Of a DNA stretch of 22,673 bases, positions 7,371-14,444 are shown one piece after another. This stretch comes from a virus: positions 4,902 through 27,574 of IMG/VR virus record IMGVR_UViG_3300030202_001595; one strand, 5' to 3'. Each line of letters begins with the position of its first letter. Positions within the stretch are counted from its first letter, which is position 1. The position numbers were made by a program, and so were the translations under genes. The notes beneath the pieces were generated by a model. It was not told where the DNA came from and ran no database searches. It worked only from the letters and a program-made list of their open reading frames with translations.

Positions 7371-8366
7371 ATGAGCGAAGAAGCACAGAACATAGATGTT
7401 GAAATAACAGAAGAAAAAATAGAAAAGGCAGCCCTTCCAGAAAATAGAAGAGTTGAAGAAGAGGTACAAGAAAATCCTGTAGAGGTAGAGATTAACCAAG
7501 AGGTAGCTCCTGTATCTGAAGATGAAATAAAGGAAGATTTTGAAGTATCTCCTAAGGTTGAAGAAAAAGCTAAAGATCAATCAGACGTAGAGAAAAGAGC
7601 AACTCTTGCACAAAACAGAATTAACAAAGCTGTAGCACAAGCTAAAGAGTTTCAAAGAAGAGAGCTGATGGCTGTTCAATATGCTAATGAACTTAAAGAG
7701 CAAAACAGTCAGTTAAGACAATCTCAGAAAAACTTTCAATCTAGCTACGGTGACGAGTTTTCAAATAGAGTAGAATCTCAATTAGCTTTATCAAAACAAG
7801 CATTAAAACAAGCTACTGAAGCTGGAGATGCTGATGGTATAACTACTGCAACTGAAGCATTAAGCATGGCTACTGCTGATAAAGCTAGGCATGAGCAATA
7901 CAAACAGCAACAAAAACAATACGATGCTCAAGAGCAAGCGTATTTAGAACAAGCTCAACAACAACAGATCTATCAACAAAGTCAACCTGTTGAAGAAGAG
8001 TACAATGAACCATCAGACAAAGCTAGAGATTGGGCAAATAAGAATACTTGGTTTGGAAAAGATCAAGTTGCAACAAGTGTTGCCTTTGCTGTTCATAAGC
8101 AATTAGAAAATGAAGGCTTTGACACTGAGAGTGATGCATACTATAGTGAGATAGATAAACGAGTGCGACAAGAGTTGCCTCAAAGATTTAACGTGGAAGC
8201 GAACAATAAACCCGTCCAAACGGTCGCTTCAGCCACACGCAACACATCGACTGGACGCAAACAAAATCGTATCGAGTTGACACCGAGCGAACAGCAACTA
8301 GCTAAAAAGCTTGGAGTGTCATTTAAAGATTACGCAATACAAAAAGCGAGGTTACAAAAATCATGA
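7371..8366 (+). CDS. Scaffolding-like capsid assembly protein (331 aa)
   Basis: Probably the internal scaffold that guides capsid assembly and is then lost. The N-terminal 75 residues are very acidic (EEEVQENPVEVEINQE), the middle (about 80-210) is a Gln/Ala/Glu coiled coil with poly-Gln, and the C-terminus has WANKNTWFGKDQ (from about 221) and a terminal helix-turn segment LTPSEQQLAKKLGVSFKDYA (from about 303), the kind of short basic C-terminal domain by which scaffolds bind the capsid protein. Length, composition and position before the capsid gene all agree. An AGGAG site precedes the ATG. The stop overlaps the next start in ATGA. Confidence 0.8.
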   Translation: MSEEAQNIDVEITEEKIEKAALPENRRVEEEVQENPVEVEINQEVAPVSEDEIKEDFEVSPKVEEKAKDQSDVEKRATLAQNRINKAVAQAKEFQRRELMAVQYANELKEQNSQLRQSQKNFQSSYGDEFSNRVESQLALSKQALKQATEAGDADGITTATEALSMATADKARHEQYKQQQKQYDAQEQAYLEQAQQQQIYQQSQPVEEEYNEPSDKARDWANKNTWFGKDQVATSVAFAVHKQLENEGFDTESDAYYSEIDKRVRQELPQRFNVEANNKPVQTVASATRNTSTGRKQNRIELTPSEQQLAKKLGVSFKDYAIQKARLQKS

Positions 8367-8863
8367 GCAAAGACATAGATAATAAAACTGAAGATAACAG
8401 AGCTACTAGAAACTCTGATACTAGAGAGACAAAAGCCAGACCTAAAGTTTGGAAGATGCCTTCAGCGTTAGAACTACCCGATGAAGCTGTAAATTTAGCT
8501 GAATCACAAGGTATTACTTATCGTTGGGTCAGAGAATCTGTACTAGGCCAAGATGACAAAACGAATGTCTCAAAAAGATTTCGTGAAGGATTCGAGGTTG
8601 TTAGACCAGAAGAATTACCTGGTTTTCATGATTTACCTACGGTCGATGACGGTCGTCACGCAGGAGTAATTGGAGTTGGTGGGTTGATACTGTGCAAAAT
8701 AGATAAAGAAATCGCAGATCAAAGAAATGACTTTTTTGAACAACAAACCAATAATCAAATGTCTGCTGTAGAGAATGACCTAATGCGTGAAGAGAATCCT
8801 GCGATGCCAATCTCAAGAGAGATTAAATCAAAGGTGACTTTTGGTGGAGGAGGCAGAGGATAA
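8363..8863 (+). CDS. Conserved phage head-region protein (166 aa)
   Basis: A 166-residue soluble protein of a type I recognise from many marine phages, always near the capsid gene and of unknown function. It has a charged N-terminus, then KMPSALELPD, TYRWVRESVLGQDDKTNV, GFEVVRPEELPGF, a GVIGVGGLILCKI strand, a Gln/Asn helix and a Gly-rich tail (KSKVTFGGGGRG). The start overlaps the scaffold stop by four bases (ATGA), implying coupled translation. It could be a head-completion or assembly factor; no catalytic motif is visible. Confidence 0.75.
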   Translation: MSKDIDNKTEDNRATRNSDTRETKARPKVWKMPSALELPDEAVNLAESQGITYRWVRESVLGQDDKTNVSKRFREGFEVVRPEELPGFHDLPTVDDGRHAGVIGVGGLILCKIDKEIADQRNDFFEQQTNNQMSAVENDLMREENPAMPISREIKSKVTFGGGGRG

Positions 8864-8869
8864 CTCTGT

Positions 8870-8901
8870 AACTCTATATATAAATTTAATTATAGGAAAC
8901 A
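8870..8901 (+). promoter_or_regulatory. Possible promoter or AT-rich spacer before the capsid genes
   Basis: The only gap inside the head block (44 bases) contains TATATATAAATT and an AGGAA ribosome site ahead of the decoration-like gene. The TATAAAT core resembles the octamer seen near 443-450, and a separate promoter here would raise capsid expression, but no -35 element is evident. Confidence 0.25.
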
Positions 8902-8907
8902 TAAAAA

Positions 8908-9492
8908 ATGGCAAATCAAGATGCTTCATTTGGAATGAAACCCGTAAGAATGATGGGTGGTTCACCGTACTCTGGTGGACAAAGCCGTTATAGAATTGCT
9001 GCTAACTATGGTACCAGTATCTTCCAAGGAGATATGGTAATGCAGGTTACTGGAGGTGGTGTAGAAATACATGCTGACGGTGGAACTGTACCGATTGTTG
9101 GCGTATTCAATGGCTGTAAATACACTGATCCTACTTCGGGTGAACAAGTATTTAGTAATTATTACCCTGCAAGCACTAACGCTTCAGACATAATTGCTTT
9201 TATAGTCGATGATCCTAACGTGGTCTTCGAAGTTCAAGCAGACGACACTTTCCCAGTGGCTGATCTGTTTGGTAATTTTGACATCGTTTATACAAACTCA
9301 GGTAGTACCTTAAGTGGTATTTCAGGAGCAGAGTTAGATGTCACAACAGGTGCTACAACAGCAGGTTTACCGATCAAGGCGATTGATATTTCAGAAGATC
9401 CTGAAAATTCAGACGTTGCTTCGGCAAACACTAATGTTTTAGTTGTTATTCAAAATCATATCTGCGGCCAAAAGGGTGCAGGTCTAGCTTAA
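8908..9492 (+). CDS. Capsid-associated (decoration-like) structural protein (194 aa)
   Basis: It begins MANQDASFGMKPVRMMGG, the hallmark opening of a family of beta-rich virion proteins encoded directly before the major capsid gene in marine phages. The body has alternating polar/hydrophobic strands, including SNYYPASTNASDIIAFIVDDPNVVFEVQADD, and little helix. Position and fold style suggest a head decoration or stabilising protein on the capsid surface, but it could also be an internal or connector component. The spacing to the capsid gene is 15 bases, with GGAG upstream of that gene, so the two are probably co-expressed at high level. Confidence 0.75.
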   Translation: MANQDASFGMKPVRMMGGSPYSGGQSRYRIAANYGTSIFQGDMVMQVTGGGVEIHADGGTVPIVGVFNGCKYTDPTSGEQVFSNYYPASTNASDIIAFIVDDPNVVFEVQADDTFPVADLFGNFDIVYTNSGSTLSGISGAELDVTTGATTAGLPIKAIDISEDPENSDVASANTNVLVVIQNHICGQKGAGLA

Positions 9493-9507
9493 TAAGGAGT
9501 ATAAATT

Positions 9508-10416
9508 ATGGCTATTTCAAGATCGCAATTAGCGAAAGAATTAGAACCTGGTTTGAATGCCTTATTTGGCATGGAATACAACAGGTACGAACAACAACAT
9601 GCAGAGATATTTGAGACAGAATCCTCAGATAGAGCATTTGAAGAAGAAACCTTAATAGTAGGTTTCGGTAACGCTAAAGTAAAAACAGAAGGGCAAGGAG
9701 TCGAATTTGACAATGCTACTGAAGGTTTTACTGCTAGGTATTCACATGAAACCATAGCGTTAGCATTTGCACTAACTGAAGAGGCTATCGAAGATAACCT
9801 GTATGACAGACTCGGAGCTCGATACACAAAAGCTCTAGCAAGATCCATGGCACATACAAAGCAAGTGAAAGCTGCTTCTGTGCTTAACAACGCATTCTCA
9901 TCAAGTTTTACTGGAGGAGATGGCAAGGCACTTGTTGCTACTGATCACCCATTACAAGGTGGAGGTACATTAAGTAACAGACCTAGCACTTATTCAGACT
10001 TAAATGAGACTTCATTAGAAGATGCACTTATTTCAATCTCAACTTTTGTTGATGACAGAAATATGGTAATTGCTTTACAAGGGCAAAAATTAGTAGTACC
10101 ACCACAATTACAGTTTGTGGCTGATAGACTATTACAAACACCTGGTAGAGTAGGCACATCTGATAATGATATTAACGCTCTTAAGAATATGGGAATGATC
10201 CCAGAAGGTTATACTGTAAATAACTTCTTAACAGATACAGATGCGTGGTTCTTATTAACAGACTGTCCTGATGGATTTAAACACTTCGAGAGATCAGCTC
10301 TTTCAACTTCTATGGAAGGTGACTTTGATACTGGCAACGTCAGATTCAAAGCTAGAGAAAGATACTCATTTGGATTCTCAAATCCAAGAGCAGTGTTTGC
10401 ATCACAAGGTGCATAA
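9508..10416 (+). CDS. Major capsid protein
   Basis: The main shell protein, probably HK97-like in fold. The 302-residue chain has an N-terminal helix (LAKELEPGLNALFGMEYNRY), EIFETESSDRAFEEET, a TEEAIEDNLYDRLGARYTKALARSMAHTKQ helix pair (about 90-120), a glycine loop with DGKALVATDHPL, and a C-terminal FDTGNVRFKARERYSFGFSNPRAVFAS strand-rich end, all typical of the family related to Mu-type head subunits. AAGGAG precedes the ATG. It is the last gene before a strong terminator and follows the scaffold and decoration-like genes, the standard order. Confidence 0.88.
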   Translation: MAISRSQLAKELEPGLNALFGMEYNRYEQQHAEIFETESSDRAFEEETLIVGFGNAKVKTEGQGVEFDNATEGFTARYSHETIALAFALTEEAIEDNLYDRLGARYTKALARSMAHTKQVKAASVLNNAFSSSFTGGDGKALVATDHPLQGGGTLSNRPSTYSDLNETSLEDALISISTFVDDRNMVIALQGQKLVVPPQLQFVADRLLQTPGRVGTSDNDINALKNMGMIPEGYTVNNFLTDTDAWFLLTDCPDGFKHFERSALSTSMEGDFDTGNVRFKARERYSFGFSNPRAVFASQGA

Positions 10417-10432
10417 TCTTAATTGATTATCT

Positions 10433-10460
10433 AAAGGGAGCTTCGGCTCCCTTTTTTTTT
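10433..10460 (+). terminator. Strong rho-independent terminator after the capsid gene
   Basis: AAAGGGAGC (433-441 in the 10,000s) and GCTCCCTTT (446-454) form a 9-bp stem around a TTCG tetraloop, followed by a run of T up to 10460. The capsid gene stops at 10416. This is the clearest terminator in the window and divides the late genes into two transcription units unless leaky. Confidence 0.93.
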
Positions 10461-10567
10461 AGATCAAACTAATATACAATCGAAGGACTAGGATTTATTA
10501 ATTTGTTTTATCAACTGACCTAGCAGACAAGCCGAGATGATAAAACTTATTTCCGTAGGAGGAAATT
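10461..10567 (+). promoter_or_regulatory. Structured leader before the second virion block
   Basis: The 107 bases after the terminator contain no gene. They hold an inverted repeat GTTTTATCA (10505-10513) and TGATAAAAC (10538-10546) with a 24-base loop, and a smaller possible stem TTTCC (10550-10554) with GGAAA (10561-10565) that overlaps the AGGAGG ribosome site (10557-10562). Because the terminator lies directly upstream, a promoter is expected here; AATATACAAT (10471-10480) is the best -10-like sequence, without a clear -35. The arrangement suggests a translated mRNA with a folded leader. Confidence 0.5.
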
Positions 10568-11116
10568 ATGGCAAATTCAACATTTAACGGGCCAGTCAGG
10601 TCTGAGAATGGTTTTAAAGTAATATCAGTAAATAGCACTACAGGTGCAGAAACTGATGTTGTAAATATTGCATCTACAGGTATTGTTACTAATAAATTTG
10701 TAAAACACGTAGGTTTTGCAACTGGAGTAACAGTTAATAGTACAGCAGGAGACTCTCCCGCTATAGGTGAGTTTACACAACCAGCAAACACAATCATTAC
10801 TGATATAAAAATATTTTGTGATGTTGCTCCTGTTATTGGGACAGGTGATATTGGTTACGAAGTAGGTACTTCTAGCTCAGGTGCACAAATTGTTGCAGCT
10901 CAGACTGATGAAATACTTGATGGTGGTACAACTGTTGTTGCTCACAATGTAACTGTAACTAGTTTAGTTCTACAAACTCAAGATGGAACTACAGCTCCAG
11001 CTTCTGTTCAATATACAGATACTGAAAGAACTATTTTCTGTAACATTACTAATACAGTAGATGCTACAACTGCGGGTTCTTTTACGTTTATTATTGAATA
11101 CACTCAAATAGCGTAA
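10568..11116 (+). CDS. Virion protein beginning MANSTFNGPVRSENGF (182 aa)
   Basis: A beta-rich, Thr/Ser/Val-rich protein whose opening MANSTFNGPVRSENGFK I recognise from marine phage structural proteins encoded near the capsid gene. The rest consists of repeated polar/hydrophobic strands with glycine turns (PANTIITDIKIF, GTGDIGYEVGTSSSG), typical of a decoration or head-fibre subunit on the particle surface. It is led by the strong AGGAGG site of the structured leader and followed ten bases later by a second small virion protein, with which it probably works. Confidence 0.75.
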   Translation: MANSTFNGPVRSENGFKVISVNSTTGAETDVVNIASTGIVTNKFVKHVGFATGVTVNSTAGDSPAIGEFTQPANTIITDIKIFCDVAPVIGTGDIGYEVGTSSSGAQIVAAQTDEILDGGTTVVAHNVTVTSLVLQTQDGTTAPASVQYTDTERTIFCNITNTVDATTAGSFTFIIEYTQIA

Positions 11117-11126
11117 GGAGTAAATT

Positions 11127-11528
11127 ATGGCAGATGCAGTAACTTCTCAAACCATACAAGATACCGATAGGAAAGCAATTATGCGGTTTACTAATGTCAG
11201 CGATGGCAGTGGTGAATCTGCTGTTAAAAAAGTTGATGTTTCAGCTTTAAGTGCTAATTCATCTGGTCAAGCTTGTACTTCTGTAAGTATTGCAAAGATT
11301 TGGTGGATGACTGTTGGCATGAGTGTTAAGTTGGAGTTTGATGCTTCAACAAATGTTTTACTTACACACATACCATCAGATGCTACTGGAGATGAATATT
11401 ATGATTCATTTACAGGCATACCAAATAATGCAGGATCAGGAGTAACTGGTGATATTGATCTTACTACTGTTGGTCATAGTAGTGGCGATGCCTACCATAT
11501 TATTTTAGAAATGGTAAAAAACTATTAA
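11127..11528 (+). CDS. Small virion protein (133 aa)
   Basis: A 133-residue beta-rich protein: MADAVTSQTIQDTDRKAIMRF, then FTNVSDGSGESAVKKVDVSAL, a tryptophan-containing strand IAKIWWMTVGMSVKLEFDA, an Asn/Gly-rich loop and a terminal SSGDAYHIILEMVKNY strand. I recognise the pattern from marine phages, where it accompanies the preceding protein; a capsid-surface or connector role is likely but unproven. AAGGAG precedes the ATG. Confidence 0.72.
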   Translation: MADAVTSQTIQDTDRKAIMRFTNVSDGSGESAVKKVDVSALSANSSGQACTSVSIAKIWWMTVGMSVKLEFDASTNVLLTHIPSDATGDEYYDSFTGIPNNAGSGVTGDIDLTTVGHSSGDAYHIILEMVKNY

Positions 11529-11531
11529 TGA

Positions 11532-11834
11532 ATGGTTATAAGAAAAAAATCTAAACCAATACGTAGAACTACTAAAGGTAAATTAGCTAATTTCCGTCCT
11601 ACGAAAAGTGGGGCGGGAATGACTAAAAAAGGTGTTAAAGCCTATAGAAAAAAAAATCCTGGTAGCAAACTTAAAACAGCAGTAACAGGTATAGTAAAGA
11701 AAGGCAGTAAGGCTGCTAAACGTAGAAAGTCTTATTGTGCAAGATCAGCAGGACAACTAAAACGTAGCTCTGCTAGAACAAGAAACAATCCTAATTCAAG
11801 GATTAGGCAAGCAAGAAGAAGATGGAGATGTTAA
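11532..11834 (+). CDS. Very basic small protein, DUF6321-like (100 aa)
   Basis: A 100-residue Lys/Arg-rich protein with GAGMTKKGVKAYRKKNPGSKLKTAV (from about 27), then AAKRRKSYCARSAGQLKR and NPNSRIRQARRRWRC at the end. From memory this matches a domain of unknown function called DUF6321, found in marine phages. The conserved Cys in SYCARS and the terminal Cys are the features to note; two cysteines are too few for a zinc site on their own. There is no clear ribosome site, so it is probably coupled to the gene before it. Charge suggests nucleic-acid binding. Confidence 0.75.
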   Translation: MVIRKKSKPIRRTTKGKLANFRPTKSGAGMTKKGVKAYRKKNPGSKLKTAVTGIVKKGSKAAKRRKSYCARSAGQLKRSSARTRNNPNSRIRQARRRWRC

Positions 11835-12041
11835 ATGGCTAAAATATGTCCGAAAGGAAAAGCTTGGGCTAAAAGAACTTTTGATACATACCCTAGTGCG
11901 TATGCAAATATGGCTGCATCTAAGTATTGTAAAGATCCTAATTATGCCAAAGGATCAAAAAAGAAAGCAAAAAAATTAAAAGATGGCGGCCTTGTTGTTG
12001 GCGGAGGAAGACAGGCTAGACAAGATAGGCAAAGATTTTAA
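11835..12041 (+). CDS. Small basic protein with CPKGKAWAKRTF...YPSAYAN motif (68 aa)
   Basis: A 68-residue protein beginning MAKICPKGKAWAKRTFDTYPSAYANMAASKYCKD, a motif seen in many cyanophage and pelagiphage genes of unknown function, with two cysteines (5 and 32). The C-terminus is Gly/Arg-rich (DGGLVVGGGRQARQDRQRF). It starts immediately after the preceding stop, and its own stop overlaps the next start (TAATG), so three basic genes are translated as a chain. Confidence 0.75.
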   Translation: MAKICPKGKAWAKRTFDTYPSAYANMAASKYCKDPNYAKGSKKKAKKLKDGGLVVGGGRQARQDRQRF

Positions 12042-12361
12042 TGGGCGAATTAAAAAAATGGGTTAATCAAAATTGGGTTCGTATAGGAACAGATGGATCT
12101 ATTAAAGGTAAGTGTGGCACAAGCAAGAATAAAAAAAATCCAGATCGTTGTTTACCAAAAGCAAAAGCATTAAGTTTAAGCAAAACAGAAAGATCAAAGA
12201 CTGCTAAAAAAAAGAAAGCAGCTGGTGCTAAAGGTAAAACTGTTGTTGCTAATACTAAGAAAGCTATAGTTAAATTAAAGAAAGGTGGAGAGGTTAGAAA
12301 AATTGCAAGAGGTTGTGGTAAAGTAATGAACAATAGAAGAAAAAAAACTAAATATTCATAG
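12041..12361 (+). CDS. DUF5872-like basic protein (106 aa)
   Basis: Residues 1-40 (MGELKKWVNQNWVRIG, then KCGTSKNKKNPDRCLPKAKA) match what I remember as DUF5872, a short domain of unknown function common in phages and giant viruses and usually written GGLKKWFxEKWVDI...C...P.C.P. The middle is Lys/Ala-rich (SKTERSKTAKKKKAAGAKGK), and the C-terminus GGEVRKIARGCGKVMNNRRKKTKYS carries another widespread phage tail motif (RGCGKVMxxRRKxTKY). It has the look of a two-module protein: a Trp/Cys head and a basic tail. Function unknown. Confidence 0.75.
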   Translation: MGELKKWVNQNWVRIGTDGSIKGKCGTSKNKKNPDRCLPKAKALSLSKTERSKTAKKKKAAGAKGKTVVANTKKAIVKLKKGGEVRKIARGCGKVMNNRRKKTKYS

Positions 12362-12370
12362 GAGTGAATT

Positions 12371-12598
12371 ATGTTTAAAAGAACTAAAGGCTATGCTAGT
12401 GGAGGTATGGTTAAAGGCACTAAGTATATGGCAAAGGGTGGTTCTGCATCTAAAGGAACTAAATATATGGCTAAAGGTGGTGCTGCTAAAGGAACCAAAT
12501 ACATGTCCAAGGGTGGAGCTATGAAAGGCACTAAATATATGGCAAAAGGTGGTGCTATGAAGGGCACTAAGTACATGTCTAAAGGCGGAAAAGTATAA
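12371..12598 (+). CDS. Tandem KGTKYM-repeat protein (75 aa)
   Basis: A 75-residue protein made almost wholly of a 12-residue repeat KGTKYM[A/S]KGGA[M/A], with KGTKYM at residues 15, 28, 40, 52 and 64 (periods 13, 12, 12, 12) after a short MFKRTKGYASGGMV lead. The copies differ at silent codon positions, so the protein repeat is being kept although the DNA has drifted. The terminal GGKV matches the Gly/Lys tails of neighbouring proteins. An AGGAG site precedes the ATG. Such a regular Lys/Tyr/Gly repeat could bind nucleic acid or a polyanionic surface; I know no function. Confidence 0.75.
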   Translation: MFKRTKGYASGGMVKGTKYMAKGGSASKGTKYMAKGGAAKGTKYMSKGGAMKGTKYMAKGGAMKGTKYMSKGGKV

Positions 12599-12631
12599 TA
12601 AATTTTTTACAAAAACAAAGGAGAGAGTGTT

Positions 12632-13312
12632 TTGTCATATTTAATTTCAAACATCCCGCAGTTTAAATGCTGGGTGAGAAAAGAGTTTACAGCTAACCAT
12701 AGTAATTATCACGGAGAGTATTTACATGCTCTTGTTATAGCAGTTAATACTATTCCAGATAGATCCTTATCGTTTCAAGTAGTCTTTACAGGTTGTGAAA
12801 TAGATAATGAAGAAGATGCACCCAATGTTCATGGCGGTGCTATGTGGGCAAGAATGCCTATTCAAGCTTTAGTTGCAGATATACCATTACAAGAATGGCC
12901 TTCTCCTATGGAAGATCACTTAGCTCAACCTTGGGATTGTTTAAGTCATCATCATTCTGTTGTGGTTTTAGATAGAGTAAGTTCATCACCCTGGCTTTGT
13001 AAAATAGGTGGAGAGTTCTATACGGGAAAATATTTATTTACAGTAGACTACACAGAAAATTCAATAGCTGATGATTCTGCTCAACATAAGCAATCACATG
13101 TGTTATATTTAACAGACGCTGGTGAGTATACTGGTAACTTTGTAGCTTTACCTAATAACAGAGTGAGAGCTACAAACCCTGCTTTATGGCGTGTTGGAGA
13201 AGGAGCACCAGACTTTATGCCTTCTCAATGGACGCATTCAGCAGAACAACATGAGAGCTATATGGATCCGAACATAACATTTGATAATCTATACGCTCCA
13301 GAGGAAGATTAA
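12632..13312 (+). CDS. Conserved marine phage protein of unknown function (226 aa, TTG start)
   Basis: A 226-residue mixed protein. It opens SYLISNIPQFKCWVRKEF, then GEYLHALVIAVNTIPDRSLSFQVVFTGCE, VHGGAMWARMPIQALVAD, AQPWDCLSHHHSVVVLDRV, a KYLFTVDYT strand, AQHKQSHVLYL and ALPNNRVRATNPALW. These blocks are strongly conserved in marine phages as far as I recall, but no function is assigned. The start is TTG at 12632, decided by an AGGAGAGAG site 8 bases upstream. Several His, Cys and Asp in conserved blocks (DCLSHHHS, HKQSHV) could bind a metal, so an enzyme acting during assembly or entry cannot be excluded. Confidence 0.72.
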   Translation: MSYLISNIPQFKCWVRKEFTANHSNYHGEYLHALVIAVNTIPDRSLSFQVVFTGCEIDNEEDAPNVHGGAMWARMPIQALVADIPLQEWPSPMEDHLAQPWDCLSHHHSVVVLDRVSSSPWLCKIGGEFYTGKYLFTVDYTENSIADDSAQHKQSHVLYLTDAGEYTGNFVALPNNRVRATNPALWRVGEGAPDFMPSQWTHSAEQHESYMDPNITFDNLYAPEED

Positions 13313-13313
13313 T

Positions 13314-13436
13314 ATGACAGAATTAAGCGTAACAGCAAAAAGAAAATTAATTAAAGAGCTAAAGGGTGCTTCTAAATTGCACGCAAAACAAGCTAAACAA
13401 ATAGAAAAGTCTTTAAAAAAAACTAAAAAGAAATAA
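13314..13436 (+). CDS. Very small Lys-rich helical protein (40 aa)
   Basis: A 40-codon gene, MTELSVTAKRKLIKELKGASKLHAKQAKQIEKSLKKTKKK. It starts one base after the previous stop (with GAGG upstream inside that gene) and its TAA shares bases with the next ATG (TAATG), so it fits exactly between two real genes. The protein should be a single basic amphipathic helix. Similar tiny 'LHAKQA' proteins occur in other phages near connector genes, to my recollection. Confidence 0.62.
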   Translation: MTELSVTAKRKLIKELKGASKLHAKQAKQIEKSLKKTKKK

Positions 13437-14110
13437 TGACAACATCAAGTAGTACAAACTTTGAGCCAGATGTAACTGAGTTTATAGAGGAAGCATTTGA
13501 AAGATGTGGACTTGAACTTCGTACTGGTTATGATCTAAAAACAGCAAAAAGATCTATTAATCTTATGTTAGCTGAATGGGCTAACCGTGGTCTTAATCAA
13601 TGGACTATAGAACAAACAACTCAAACAGTCACCAAAGGTACCAATCAATATACTTTAAACTCTAATGTGATAGATATATTAGATTGTTCTATTAGAAGAG
13701 ATACTGATGGAACTAATCTTGATTTACAAATGTCTAAGATCAGCAGAAGTGAATACTTAAACATACCAACCAAAACTACTGAAGCTAGACCTACTCAATT
13801 CTTTTTAGACAAACAAGTAACTCCTGTATTAAATATATGGCCAACACCAGAAAACAGCACTGACGTATTAGTGTTCAATAAACTAGTAAGAATGGATGAT
13901 GCAGATACAGCTATCAATACAATGGACATGCCTTTTAGGTTTTTTCCTTGTTTCGCAGCTGGTCTTGCTTATTACATAGCTATTAAGAAAGCACCAGATA
14001 GAGTTGGCATGTTAAAGCAAATGTATGAAGATGAATTTGAAAGAGCCTTGTCTCAAGACGAGGATAGTGCTTCATTTAGAATTGCACCATACTTAAGACA
14101 CGGATACTAG
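13436..14110 (+). CDS. Head-tail connector / adaptor protein (224 aa)
   Basis: Probably a connector that docks under the portal, like the P22 gp4 or T7 gp11 adaptors. The 224 residues begin with a helix (VTEFIEEAFERCGLEL), then TAKRSINLMLAEWANRGLNQWTIEQ, the pattern seen at the start of such adaptors, followed by a beta region with TKGTNQYTL and PVLNIWPTPENS, and a C-terminal helical part (FFPCFAAGLAYYIAIKKAPDRVGMLKQMYEDEFERAL). A related protein of equal length lies 330 bases downstream. Their pairing next to tail genes supports an adaptor/nozzle role. Exact homology could be to either adaptor group. Confidence 0.78.
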   Translation: MTTSSSTNFEPDVTEFIEEAFERCGLELRTGYDLKTAKRSINLMLAEWANRGLNQWTIEQTTQTVTKGTNQYTLNSNVIDILDCSIRRDTDGTNLDLQMSKISRSEYLNIPTKTTEARPTQFFLDKQVTPVLNIWPTPENSTDVLVFNKLVRMDDADTAINTMDMPFRFFPCFAAGLAYYIAIKKAPDRVGMLKQMYEDEFERALSQDEDSASFRIAPYLRHGY

Positions 14111-14111
14111 A

Positions 14112-14444
14112 ATGGCTTATGCAGCTGGTAAATTTGCAAGAGCTCTTTGTGATAGATGTGGATTTGAATACAAGCTATCGCAATTAAGAGAAGAATGGAA
14201 CGGTTTAAAAACTTGTAGAGATTGTTTTGAGCCTAAACATCCACAGCTTGAGCCACTACCACATGTATCAGATGCAGAAGCTTTATATAAACCTAGACCT
14301 AATAATGATGTAGAATTAGGAGAAGGAGCTGTTTATACAAACGATGGCGACTTAAATTCATCTATGACATCTGATCCTATTGGATCTAAAATATTAGGAT
14401 ATGAAATGACAGGTTCTCTTGGCGAGGTTACAATAACAGTATGA
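14112..14444 (+). CDS. Zinc-ribbon protein of the connector region (110 aa)
   Basis: Residues 13-37 contain CDRCG...CRDC, four cysteines spaced CxxC-x(20)-CxxC, a typical zinc-ribbon, preceded by AYAAGKFARAL and followed by FEPKHPQLEPLP. The rest is an acidic loop and a terminal strand (GSLGEVTITV). The gene lies between the two adaptor-like genes and overlaps the second by four bases, so it probably works with them. Proteins with this CDRCGF...W.GL..C..C..P.HPQ pattern are frequent in marine phages; the precise role is unknown to me. Confidence 0.75.
   Translation: MAYAAGKFARALCDRCGFEYKLSQLREEWNGLKTCRDCFEPKHPQLEPLPHVSDAEALYKPRPNNDVELGEGAVYTNDGDLNSSMTSDPIGSKILGYEMTGSLGEVTITV

Noticed and set aside
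10498-10797. A 99-codon open frame on the minus strand over the leader and first virion gene
   Set aside because: Overlaps a recognised gene with a strong ribosome site and shows no family signature of its own.
12391-12576. Regular 36-base spacing that could suggest a CRISPR-like array
   Set aside because: The period comes from the KGTKYM protein repeat; there are no unique spacers and copies vary at silent positions.
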